A stretch of 64,000 nt of DNA. Origin: Leuctra nigra. Taxonomy: Eukaryota; Arthropoda; Insecta; Plecoptera; Leuctridae. The notes beneath the pieces are model-generated. The model was not told where the DNA came from. It saw nothing but the letters and a program-made list of their open reading frames with translations, and did not search any database. Positions within the stretch are counted from its first letter, which is position 1. Every line of letters begins with the position of its first letter. A program made the position numbers and the translations under genes. The stretch spans positions 35,638,964-35,702,963 of the forward strand of contig OW203761.1 in the NCBI GenBank assembly GCA_934045905.1, written 5' to 3'. This document shows, one piece after another, positions 23,482 through 34,999 of the stretch.

Positions 23482-26400
23482 CTAGATGTGTATCTGTACA
23501 TGATCCATGAGTTGTACCTTATCAATGAAAGTTTCATCACACATTCCACAAATATGCTCCTTCTTTATTTCTGTAGCAGCGACTTCTAATTGATAACTGA
23601 GATGCTTGGTGTGATTTTTTGTAGTCCTATGTGATTCGTCTAATATTAATAAAGGATCATCTATTGTCGATGAGTCAGGTGTTATTTTCTTCTTCTTTTT
23701 CTTTTTTAAGTTCACTTTATTATTAACAAGATTTCTTTTTATCAATGATGAACTATTTACTTGTGGGGCTACTGGATGTTCTTTCTTTTTAGCAGCTTTT
23801 GCAAGGTCATCGCTATGTTTCACAATGTGAGCACAGAGTTCTTCTCTATCCCCAAGTGTGTGATCACAAACTTGACAGAGATACACATGCTCCTTATCAT
23901 TGTCCACACCGGATCGGTTGGCAGCGTGTACCCAGCGAACATGCTCGCGCAACACTACCTTCTGATTGAACGCTCGATAACACAGCGGGCAAACATGGGG
24001 CCGTTCTCCCGTGTGAATGCGTTCATGTTTCCGCAGAGTTCCGCCGTCTCGGAACGCTTTCATGCAGAAGCGGCAACCGTACGGGCGTTCACCGGTGTGT
24101 GTTCTCGTGTGAATGAGATAGCCCTGACGACTCGAGAAGCTCTTGTTGCACTCGTGACACCAGAAGAGACTGACCTTGTTAGTGCCATGTACACGTCGGT
24201 GTTCCCACACGCCCTGGCGGCTCGCGAAACTCTTGCCGCATGTCTGGCAGACGAAGGGAGGGTCACCGGGATGCACGGAACGGCGATGACTGTCTAAAGC
24301 TTCTTGAGTATTCAAACTTAAAGAACACACTTCACACACATAGTGCTTCTTTCGATGAATCCACATGTGCCTAAAAGAAGAAAGGAACATTATTAGGTAC
24401 CTACTGTACAAGTTAAATACAATAGGAGGTAAATGGTCAATAGATAATGCTTACCGAAAAAGCTTCTGCTTTGTCGTAAATCTTTTATCACAGCTACTAC
24501 AGGGGTGTTTTCCAGATTTAGCTTGTACTGCTCGACTTTCTACATTTGAGGGTATTGGCGCATTTCCACCAAAGGTGCAGAATTGTAAATGAAGTTTAAG
24601 TCCATCGGAATCATTAAATGGCTCTGAACACCTGTGACATTCGAATGGCCTCTGGGCCCAGATGTCTGCATGCTTCAGTACGTGAGCCTGCAATGCCTTC
24701 AGACGAGTGAATGTAACACCACACTCATTGCACTGGTGAGAGCCCGTGAATGCAGCCTTCTCGGAGAGTTTATCAATGGAGTATATATTCTCGGCATTAT
24801 CGTTTTCTCCAGGCAAGAAGAATGGGACTGCTTCTACTTTTACTGCAGCATTATCAAATTTATTGGCATTAAAATTTAAACTAGAATCTGTATTATCATT
24901 TTTCATCTTCTGTATTAGGTCAGCATCTGATTCAACAATGTTGGATACCATTGCAGTGGTTTCAACGTCAATTGTAGTACATTCCATCATATCTTGAAAA
25001 TAATTGAACTGTTCTAAATCTTGAGCGCTGTCCAACTGCGGTACAAACGGCACATTCACTTGATATGAAGTATGATTGGAGTTTGATCCATTGCCCAAAT
25101 TATCTGAATGAGAACCTCGAGTATTCCACGATTCATAAGACGGTAATCCCAATGATAAATTTACACCGGTCTGATTCCTTTCTTGCTGATCAATAGTTTC
25201 ATGAAATACTGCAGGTGGGATTGTATCATCATTACTGGTGAAGGATAAGAACTCTTGCATAGGGTCAGTGGATATGTTACTTTTAAAAATATTGGATACT
25301 CTCTTTGTCTGAATATAAGGTAAAGTCATCATGGATCTTCCTGGATGATATTTATGTATTTTCATGTGATTTGTTAGGCTCGAAGGTCGCTGAAAGTCAA
25401 CGCCACACTCTGGGCACTGATGCGGCCGGATGGTTTGATGGCTCGACATGTGATTAGTGAGATCTGATTTTCGAGAGAAGACACTGGAGCAAATACGACA
25501 AGTATGTAGTTTTTCAGCAGGTTGGTGAGAAGCGATGTGATTGCTGAGATCAATTTTCCTTTCAAAGTTCTCTCCGCACACATTGCAAACATGAACTTCA
25601 GTTGACAGAGCCTGGCACACTGGTGTATGGTTTTGCAACTCGTATGCTGATCGGAACTGCATGCCGCACGTTTCACACAGAGGTGACAAATCAGCAAATT
25701 CTGTGTCTGTTAGTTCATGGACATCACTCATGTTGAACATTCCTCCCAGTTGACTTAGAGCTTCAACTGCCATGCTGAAATAAAGAAGAGATACATTTGA
25801 AGAGTACAGCCTTCACATGATTATCCATCCACGCAGTTATGAACTCACATTTTACATACCGCCAATTAAGAGACAAGTGACAGCACTATCAATTGATCTA
25901 CAGGTGTCTAACATTACAGAAATCTCAAATCACACTAAGTTAAGGGTTTGAATTCAAAATATAAATTAAACAAAGGTACCAAGGTACCTATTTAGAACAA
26001 ATTCAAAATAAAAATGCATCATCATGAAGTTTAATGCCTACGACTGTTGACAAAATAACAGCCGTTCTATCATATTAATTTTTGGTAGGTACCAACAATG
26101 CAAAACTTTCACTATATTATATGAATACTTCCCATACCCGTGATATTGATAGTGCCCAATTACCCAATTTATTTTCCTTCTTTGAGAACACTAACTAAGA
26201 CCAGAAGTAGTAGGTACTTTTAATGATCAATGCAAACATCAAATAAAAAAATTAATGTGTTGTAAATCTACTACATCGCAATGTGTAACTTTCATTATGT
26301 GATGTAGACCTCATGATGTATACCTTCGCTTCTTTCCTATAGAGGAGTAAGTTAACCTTTCGCGTTGTTCTGCAATTGGGATGAAACGAAAGATGTATGT

Positions 26401-27159
26401 AACGAAAGATGTATGTCTACATACCGAAATGACAATCGCACTGTTGATGCTAGGTTGATGTCTTGTGACACGTGTTATTGTGAATTAATATTAAACAACT
26501 AATTGGTAACATAGTGAATAGTCTAGAATCCATGGGGAGTAGAGTAACACATCAAGAAGACAAGGTAGCCAGGCTACGTTCGCATATGTATTAATAGTAA
26601 TACCTTTCATCTGCAGTCGTTCCGATCAAATTAACTTGTTCGGTGTTCGCTACTGAATTGCTCTCTGCTGTTGACGAAGCCCCATTGCCATAGTTTTGAT
26701 TCTGGGACCCATCTTTACAAGGATTGTTCACATTCGAACTTGTGTTGTCATCGACTATTTTGGTTTCAGTGTTTGATTGATATTCAGACGTAACATTTTG
26801 CCCATCTGGTTGAGGTCCACTAACAGTTTCACTTTGGAATAATAATTGGGTATCACGACTTGTCGATAATGATTCTACTTCCATGTTGGTAAAGAAAGCA
26901 ACAAGCTTCTTTACACACTGTGTCCAAGAGTTCACTGAAAAATCAAAGAAACTGACAGAACACCTAGGCTTCCAATAAAACTTGCAAAACCTGTTACTTC
27001 GTGGTATTATTCTTTCTTGGCGACACTTATTAATAAATGATTTAAAAAAATTATAGTTAGAATATCAGAAGGTAGATACAAAACGTTAGATTTATTTTGT
27101 TGACTTTACAGCAAACGATGGGTACAAAAACACAGAAAACCAAGAAACCCAACCTTACT
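23482..27159 (-). CDS. C2H2 zinc-finger protein A (ZNF-A), ~14 fingers
   Basis: Exons in transcript order: start-codon A at 27159, 26934-26604, 25774-24455, 24370-23482; 846 aa. The donor at 27158-27157 (CA|GTAAGG) joined to the acceptor before 26934 makes A+TG, an ATG in frame; a later in-frame ATG at 26884 would give 829 aa. The first ~110 residues are Ser/Asn/Gln-rich. Four fingers start at about residue 144 (first one C2HC-like), followed by a low-complexity linker, three fingers from about 458, and six more ending with the CxxC...H finger near AFNQKVVLREHVRWVH. A Lys-rich tract (seven K) precedes a final finger ending HVQIHI at the stop. TGERPY/H linkers join fingers 10-12, as in sequence-specific DNA-binding proteins. 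Probably a nuclear transcription factor; target and orthologue not identified. It shares its C-terminal layout with ZNF-B at 41526-49782. Confidence 0.9.
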
Positions 27160-28087
27160 GACAAAGCTGTTGCAAAAGGCAAGTGAAGTTGTGTGTGTGT
27201 GGATGCGCGTGAGAGTTGTGCGCAGGCGCCAATGGAAGCGAACTTGAGGCCAAAGATGAAGATTGCAAAATTAACGTGAATCTGGTGTGAATAAATGAAA
27301 ATAAGATTTTATACAGAAAACAAAAACTATTGAATTAACCATACCCAATAATCCATGAACTCAAAGTTTGAACACCAACTTTACGTATAGTTGGTATGCC
27401 GGAATGCGTTTTGGCGCTCGTTTTTAAACTTGTCTTGCCAAGTAATATGAGCTCTCAAATTTTTGTGATCAGACAGTTTTCTTATCCACCTCAAATTTGA
27501 CACTTAGTAATTTTGATTTGAAATCACCTTAAGAGGGCTGTCCTTAGAAATACATAGGAAATACGTAGGCGGCCAAGGTAGCTAATTTAGATAAAATCTT
27601 TGAGCCACAATAATGAATGTATCACTTTGAAATTTTCACATCACATAAATAAAAGGTGGTTAAATATGCCTTGCTTTCTGTTTTTTTTTAAATAAAATTT
27701 TAAACATTTTAAACTTGGTGTACAATTAGGCCATTTTTGGGTAGTTTTAAGCATAGAGTACCTAATTTAGATTTCACAAATTAAGCAAAATAAAAAGATA
27801 GGCATAATTATAAAACCTTCATTAACAATCCCTCCAAATTTCAAATTGATTGAAACAAAAGTGTGCCCTACAGATTACTTCCTTTTTGGATCCAAGCGCT
27901 GATTCAAGAGATACTTATTTCTGTCCTGAGCTCCGGTGCAGAAATTGTTTGAAATGTTTATACTGTGGTGTAGAATTGTTTATGCATTTGTCGTGAGACG
28001 GCGACGGAGGAGAGTGAAGTGACTGAGCCATGTCTCTCCCCACTCTTGCACCGGCAGCTGACATTTCATTGACAAGTCGCTCACAAG

Positions 28088-28518
28088 CAGTGTTGTGACC
28101 CACCATGGTTGTGACATAATTTTATCTACATAATTTATCTAGATAATATTTTGTTATATTTTATCTTGTCTAGAAACATTTTTCAGTGATTATCTATTAT
28201 TGTTATCTAGATAAATAAATTGTCTATCTTTTATATAAGATTTTAATTATCTAGATAACGAAATTCGGGAAAAGCATTGATTTTATCCGTGTTCTGACGA
28301 GACTTGACGAGAATGACTTCCGTATATTTTTTTATTCTATCCGTATTTATATTCATCGATCAGTTAAAAATGCGTGAATATAATTATAATTCCCATTGAA
28401 AAATCAGTCCTTCCCAACATTTTTTAAATCTTTATCTGAACTAAATTATCTAGATAATTTTTCGAATTATCTTTATCTTTATCTAGATAACGTAAATACG
28501 TTATCTGTCACAACACTG
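28088..28518. mobile_element. hAT-type MITE with perfect 8-bp TSD
   Basis: Termini CAGTGTTGTGAC and, inverted, CAGTGTTGTGAC are identical over 12 bp. The 8-mer CTCACAAG flanks both sides exactly (28080-28087 and 28519-28526). The CAGTGTTG end and 8-bp TSD are diagnostic of hAT elements. The interior (431 bp) is packed with the palindromic word TTATCTAGATAA and variants (for example near 28128, 28200, 28248, 28445 and 28483), and has no transposase. Confidence 0.9.
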
Positions 28519-30099
28519 CTCACAAGCACTTGCTCAAGTGCTTTATGGTTGGCCGCAAATGCACGTGGATTTTTTATATTTACCGTTTTGTTCATATCTA
28601 ATATGATTCTATATTTACAATTTCATTAGGTACTAATTTTATTAAATTACCAATACTGATATTCTAGTGCAGAGGTCAACTTTTTTTGGTGAAGGAGCCA
28701 ATTTCCCAAAAATTAATAAATTAGATAATAATGGGAGCCGCAGTAGAGGCAATCAAATATAATACACCGAAAATAATAAATTGAATTACTAGTTTATTTT
28801 GATATTTTGACGAAGCCCCTCAGTTGTTGCCCCGCAGGATAGTTTTTTAAAAATAATTTCGTCAAAATATAAAATATATACAAAATATCAAAATACAAAA
28901 TATCTGAAGCGTCCGAATGAGTCTTTTGTCATATTGTGTGTCGGACCAGGTCAGATCGTCTCCTTTCAAACTGATTATTGAGCGAGTAATATTGTTATCC
29001 AAATAATTGCTGGGCTCCTAACAGGTCACATTTTACACTAAAAGTAATTTTTAGCCAGGTCATTAAAAGTCATTTTTTCATGGTTCAAAGCCATTATTTG
29101 GTCATTAAAACTATTTTTTTGAAAGAGGAATTCAGTCCACCCACTTACTTTTCATGGAAGTAAAAAAATATGGCTTAAAATTGTGTACAAAATAATCGCG
29201 TAGAAAGGCACCAAATTTGTTCCTGAAATACAAAATTTAACCGGGGCTATTCGCTCAGGTTAAGGGGTCTTCTCCCCAAACCCCCCATTGTGTTCGTAAG
29301 CAAATATGGTTCCCATAGCAATCGCAGAGCGTCCGCCCACTTATTGTTTTACAAATTAACCACTCTTAGATTTGATTTTAGTTGAACGGTAATATATCTA
29401 AGTGATTTTTGGTGCATTGCTTAGGTAAAATAACTAATTTTTAATGACGAGGGCTATAAGGCTAAACATATTTTTAATGAATGAAGGACAGCAGATGCAA
29501 CACGTATACCATTTTCCAATCTAGTTTTTAGAATTGTCTTTTTGAAGCTTTATATGCTGACACCCCCTCAATTATAATTTCAAGTGATCATTCATTACTA
29601 AGTCAAATGATGTAATTTCTTTATTTCATCTATTTCATTTTGAAACTTCTACTACTTAGTTAATTTTTGGTCATTACTTTCTACCTAAAATGTCATTAAA
29701 ACTCACTATTTTTGAAGATAGAAACTGTTGGGAGCCCTGAAATTGTCAACTCAAATAACAACAAATTCATCTGGAGTCGGTTCAATATAAAGCTGTTAAT
29801 ATTAAAATCCTATTGCGCTTATTGCATTTTTGTTACCGATTAAATTAGCGCTATGGTCAACAGATTTCATACCCACAACCTATTGTTTAATTAACTATCA
29901 TTTTGGAGTTAAATCGGTTAAAACTGTACTTTCCTTATACTTATTAAGTTATTCCTACAAATTGTGACATTGTTAAAAGTTGCTCACTAGCAATGAAGAG
30001 TCTTTGTTGTGGCTTGCAACCTTAAATTAGGTTAAAGTTAATTAAATGCTGTAGAATAAGTAGTCCAGAGTCTAAGCTGAAAAAAAGGGCCTAACCCAC

Positions 30100-31010
30100 C
30101 ACAAATTGCAACAGAAGGTTTTTTGATGTAATTCGATTCATAAAAATGCCCTCTATAACATATCAAAAGTTCTCCGAAATTTGATTAGGGCTGGTGGGCC
30201 AAAATGCCAAATTTGTTTAAAAGTCATTGTTGTCATTATCAAATAACCAAATTATATCAACCTAGTCGAATAGCATATCAAATGAAAGCTTATGTTTAGT
30301 ACAATAATAAAAATATATGTCACCATTATAAAGTTGATACAGAGGTCAAAAGGGGTCAAAAAGTTGTCAAATCTCATTTCTAAAGTGTTCCAGGACAAAT
30401 GTGATATCTTCATCCCTAAAAAAGACAATAACATACTTTTATATATTAATCGATCCAAAATGAGTTTGTTAATAACATATCAAAAGTTCTCCAAAATTCT
30501 TAAAACATGAGTGGGCCAATAAATCTGTCAAATAGTTTAAAAGGGCGATTTTGATTTTTGAGTGTAAAGTCAAACAGTAAACCTATTTCCTGAATCACCA
30601 CGATTTATAACAAAAGGTTTTTTGATGTGAAATGATACAGAACAATGCCCTTTAAAACATATCAAAAGTTCTCTAAATTTGAATTACCGTGGGTGGGCCA
30701 AAATGCCACATTTGTCAAAAGACATTGTTGTCATTATCAAATTATCAAAATTTATCAACCTAGACGAGTAGCATATCAAATGAAAGCTTATGTTTTACAA
30801 CAAATTACAACAAATATGACCATTAAAAAGGTCATAAAAAGGTCATGAGAGGCCAAAACGTGGTAAAATTTCCAATTTTAAAGCGTCCAATGACATTTAC
30901 CATAATTTCATCGTTAATAAAAGTAAATAGTATACTTTTTGACACCAATCGATCCAAAATTAAATAGTTGATAACATATAAAAAATTCACCAATTTTCTA
31001 TAACCGTGGG
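30100..31010. repeat. Imperfect tandem duplication, unit ~500 bp
   Basis: A first unit from about 30100 and a second from about 30600 share, in order, GGTTTTTTGATGT, AACATATCAAAAGTTCTC, GTGGGCCAAAATGCCA, CATTGTTGTCATTATCAAAT, TAGCATATCAAATGAAAGCT and an AATCGATCCAAAAT phrase. The offset between matching words is about 499 bp. No ORF. It could be two copies of one transposon or a short satellite. Confidence 0.8.
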
Positions 31011-31285
31011 TGAGCCAATTAATTTTTAATTTAATTTGAAAATTGTCATATTTTGGTGAAGCAAAAATCTAACGTATAGTATAAATTGATGGATAATTGT
31101 TCTGAATATACGTAAACGATGTTTTTTTTACATAAAATGTGGTATTCTTTGTCTAATTGTATTAGTTTCTTCATATTTAAATGTAAAAATACGTATATTC
31201 AGAACAAGTATCTATCATTTGATACACTAAGTTTGATTTTTCCTTCAACAAAATATCACAACTTTGAAATTGAATTAAAAATACA

Positions 31286-31732
31286 CAGTTCAAATAACGC
31301 CCGTCCAGAAAACTTCAAATGGCCGGGACGCTGTTTCTTCAAAACTACGTACCGATATCTGGCTGAAAATTTCAAATTATATTCAAAATAGATTATGATC
31401 GCTTCCGTAAAAATTTCAATCAATATCAATATATTTAACGAAAGTTATTAAAACTTGACGTTGAGCTTGAAAACAGAATAGTGGGGGGAAAATCACTTTT
31501 ATGACGTGTGTAATAAAAGTTTAGAAATAATCTACATTATTCAGATTTTACGTTCAACTTCAAGATTCCATAATTTTCGTTCAGTTCATTCAAATTGATT
31601 GATATTTTTACACAATCGATCTTAATATATTTTCAATATAATTTGAAATTTTCAGCTAGATATCGTACCTAGTTTTGAAGAAACAGCGTCCCGGACATTG
31701 GAAGTTTCTGGACTAGTGCTATTTGAGCTCCG
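31286..31732. mobile_element. Fold-back element, ~447 bp, almost entirely palindromic
   Basis: Left-arm words CCGGGACGCTGTTTCTTCAA and CTGAAAATTTCAAATTATAT recur inverted in the right arm, and pairing continues inward past AAAAATTTCAATCAAT to a small loop near 31480-31500. Arms match at roughly 85 percent by eye. No ORF. A transcript would fold into one long hairpin. Confidence 0.75.
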
Positions 31733-32517
31733 TATAATCATTTCTTTGACAACCAAATTTGAACAGCTGTAACTTTTTTCCTATAATAGTGATGTTTTTG
31801 AAACTTGCACATATTAAATTTTGGTATGTTTTCTAATATGTGTAAAAATTTCAGAAACATATCTATAATAGTTTCGATATAGTGACCACTCAATCAGGGG
31901 GATTTTTTTTGCGCCACCCGGTATAAAAATTATTTACACACTAAGATGCTACGGAAACATTTCTATATATTTATTTAAAAAATGAGTACGATGTAATTAT
32001 ATCTATAATAATTATATGATATTTTAATATTCCACAAATTAGTTATTGTTTTCCTGAATTGCACTTGTCATATTCCTTTCCATTAGATGAATGAATGTCC
32101 TTGTATGGAGTACAACTTCTAAGAAACACGCCGACATAGTAAAATCATAACATCAACATTTCCCTCCCTCACTCGGTGACCCGAGCTCTCAGCTGCCGAG
32201 CTAGGATGTTTGTAAATTGTTTTCATTTCTCGAGTGGAACGAATAAACAAATGTAACTAACAACTTTGCCCCTGCGGATGCATCACGCAGCATCGACGAA
32301 GTTCGCCAAACCAGGGCCGATGGTCTTAAAGTACTTCCATCAAAAGTCCTTGTTAAATAGAAATGCTTCAAATTTTCCTCAAATATGCTTCAAGCAATAC
32401 CATTTGCAAATACGAAAAGAAAAACATATGTCACGGGATTAATTTAAGAGATATCTTAAAAAGAAATCTTGAAATTTCCCATAAGATAACATGGTGAAGC
32501 TTCAAAATTACACTTAA

Positions 32518-33050
32518 GGTGGCGCGATCACTCGAGGCATAGTTTCGGATCTTCATAAATTTTTGTGTACTTATTGATAATCATGCCATACATCATCCTT
32601 GAAAAAATTAAACACTTCTCGTGTCTAGTTTCTGAGATAATTTGAGTTTTCTTCCCCATGTTGTCTTATGGCAGCCAAGTAAAATCGTGTAATTTTAAAG
32701 CTAAAATGAAGTTCTAATTTTTTTGTACCGTTAGATTTTAACAAAAAACTTTTTTTCGGGTAGGCCTACGGAAATTCTATATGGGAAAAAATTGAAAACG
32801 ATACCAACGTGTGCTATTTTAAAAGTTATACACCCAATTCGATACGATTTTCCTATACCTCACATGTTAAAGTTTTGTGAATTCTCAAAAGACATAAAAT
32901 TGAAAACTCATTATTGGGCGGGAGTTGCAAACTACATGACATTAAATGATTCTTTAAGACTTAAATATAGTTGAACTGTTGTAAAAGGTATTTTGAAATG
33001 GTAATTTCAAAAATAAATAAAAATGTGCTATATCGAGTGATCGCGCCACG
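32518..33050. mobile_element. MITE flanked by TTAA (piggyBac-like target site), 533 bp
   Basis: TIRs GGTGGCGCGATCACTCGAG and, inverted, CGTGGCGCGATCACTCGAT are flanked by TTAA at 32514-32517 and 33051-33054. TTAA duplication is characteristic of piggyBac-type transposition. The interior ORF at 32792-32974 has no known relatives that I recognise. Confidence 0.75.
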
Positions 33051-33679
33051 TTAAATCTTCTGTAGAAATCGTAATATAAACTACAAAGTAAAAATATTGA
33101 TTTCATTTTAAAGGCCGATTTTTTTCAATATTTTAGCCGTTTAAAAATGTGGGGGTACGGGATTAAATAAAGAGATAATCAAGAATAATACCCTAATTTA
33201 GCCAGTTTCTACTAGAAACTGCTTAAAATCAAATCAAGAACTTAATTCGTACTGCATGAAATTAATTAAAATAATTATAAATTCTTTATAAAATATCGTA
33301 TTTCTACAAAGTAATCTTATGATATTCATCAACAATGCAAAATATAGTTGTAAAATATTTATTTCATTGATTTGTAATTTAATTTGTGAGTCACTGACTT
33401 GAATTACGTGGACTATCGATGGTACTACTTTAAATGATTTTGAAAAGCAACCCTCTGACTGTCATTCAGTTCCACTTTACCTACTGAAAAATTGGTAAAA
33501 TGGGTACTTTTTTGGGTTGATTGGTAAAAATACTAAATTTATGCATATTTCAATATAAGAAATAATGAGACTGGTTCAATTGGCCAAATTTGTCAACCAA
33601 TAAATTCTGTAATTCTGAGGTAGAAGGCTAGAAGTCCACTTAAGTTACCACTTATTTCAGATTGTTGCATGGGTATTCA

Positions 33680-33900
33680 AGGTACACTCGGCCAAACAAA
33701 ACTTGAACGTTGACCAAATTTGAATGACTGTTGGTCATGTCCCATAACCAATCAAAGCTTGTTATTATCATTGAAATGTGAGGTCACCTACTAGAGTGAG
33801 ACAATGAGATCGCTTAGACTGACTTCTGATGGTGCGATCTTACATTTATCAGGCTATCAAATTTATTGAACGTTCAAGTTTTTTTTGGCCAAGTGTACCT
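33680..33900. mobile_element. MITE, 221 bp
   Basis: The left end AGGTACACTCGGCCAAACAA and right end (inverted AGGTACACTTGGCCAAAAAA) match for about 45 bp, including AACTTGAACGTT. The TIRs are unusually long relative to the body, and there is no ORF. No TSD was resolved. Confidence 0.75.
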
Positions 33901-33919
33901 ATTCGCACAATTAAGATCA

Positions 33920-34434
33920 GCTCTGCACTCTAGTGGTAGAGATGTGGTACTAGAGGAAGGGTGTACGCATTCAATTCTCCATAAGGAACGTGTAGAGTTT
34001 GGATACCTCTACTTCATACACTATTAAACATAGAACCCTGAAAAAAGTAACGAGTATAGAAAAGATGATGCTTTATCGATCTGTCACCTCAGAATTTTTC
34101 TCTGAGGTTAAATTGCAGCGTAATAATCGTTCAAACATGTAATGCATCAGCCAATCAGAGGACAGGAAATGGTCCAACGGACCAATCAGGCTACAGTATA
34201 AGCCGTTTTTGCTTCATACGAAAAGCTTTTTTATCATTATTTAGACACAAATAAATAAATTTCTGAGGTGACAGATCGAAAAAGCATAATCTTTTCTATA
34301 CTTATTACAATTTGTATGGTTCTATGTTAAATAGTGTATGAAGTAGAGGTATCCAAACTCTACAGGTACCTTATGGAGAATTGAATGCGTACACCCTTCC
34401 TCAAGTACACATTTCTACCACCAGAGTGCAGAGC
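33920..34434. mobile_element. Fold-back element with tRNA-like box sequences in each arm, 515 bp
   Basis: About 170-bp arms (33920 to about 34100 and about 34258 to 34434) are inverted copies sharing GCTCTGCACTCT, GTGTACGCATTCAATTCTCC, TTTGGATACCTCTACTTCAT and GATCTGTCACCTCAGAA. Near each outer end, CACTCTAGTGGTAGAG resembles a pol III A box and GCATTCAATTC a degenerate B box. That would fit two SINE-like units inserted head-to-head, or chance similarity within a MITE. Confidence 0.65.
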
Positions 34435-34999
34435 GGAAGCTTGATTTAGCGAATTGCACGTCAGTCAGTACCTACCTATACTCGCTTATCAACGAGTTAC
34501 ACAGAGCGTTTTGTTTGCTCGTAGTAGTATGAAAATGCTTGGTCATCGGTGTGTGATTGCAAAACGTTTCCTAGTTTGTCAATTGCTTTTTCTACTTTTT
34601 TGGGTTGTTTGGTAAAAATACTAAATTTATGCATATACCTACTATTTAATAATAAGAAATAAGACTGGTTCAATTACATATTAAGTAGGAACATTTATTG
34701 TTGTACATTGTTACAACGCATTGTTAATACGAAACTGAATGGAAAGCCACAACTAAATAGGAAGTAACACCTTTGAATATAATCCTTTATATATTCAAAG
34801 GTAACACTCTAAATGTAATACCTACTTGCATTAATGTATTTGTACTTATTACATTATGAATAAAGTAGTACCTACTATTTAATAAGCAAAAGAAACCTGA
34901 ACTCTTCCAATATAAAAAATCCTACAACCAAATAAAAATTAATTGCAATAGCATTACCTACACTGTAGATGAACACTGCACTGTGATCAATCACTTCAA

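Larger units (their letters stand above)
27160..34999. other. Intergenic region between ZNF-A and coilin, repeat-rich
   Basis: The ZNF-A 5' UTR/promoter is expected near 27160-27250, which is locally GC-rich (GTGTGTGTGGATGCGCGTGA on the plus strand). Further along lie a hAT MITE (28088-28518), a ~500-bp tandem duplication (about 30100-31010) and four inverted-repeat elements (31286-34434). No coding region was recognised; the ORFs at 30252-30848 and 32792-32974 fall in repeats. Confidence 0.5.

Noticed and set aside
23761..24297. 178-codon plus-strand frame
   Set aside because: Antisense shadow of ZNF-A zinc fingers.
28660..29760. Possible further hAT element beginning AGTGCAGAGGTCAAC
   Set aside because: The start looks hAT-like and GGGAGCC words occur near 28732 and 29730, but no inverted terminus or 8-bp duplication could be found.
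30252..31391. Several 65-90 codon frames in the intergenic repeat block
   Set aside because: They fall in the tandem duplication or fold-back elements and change between repeat units.
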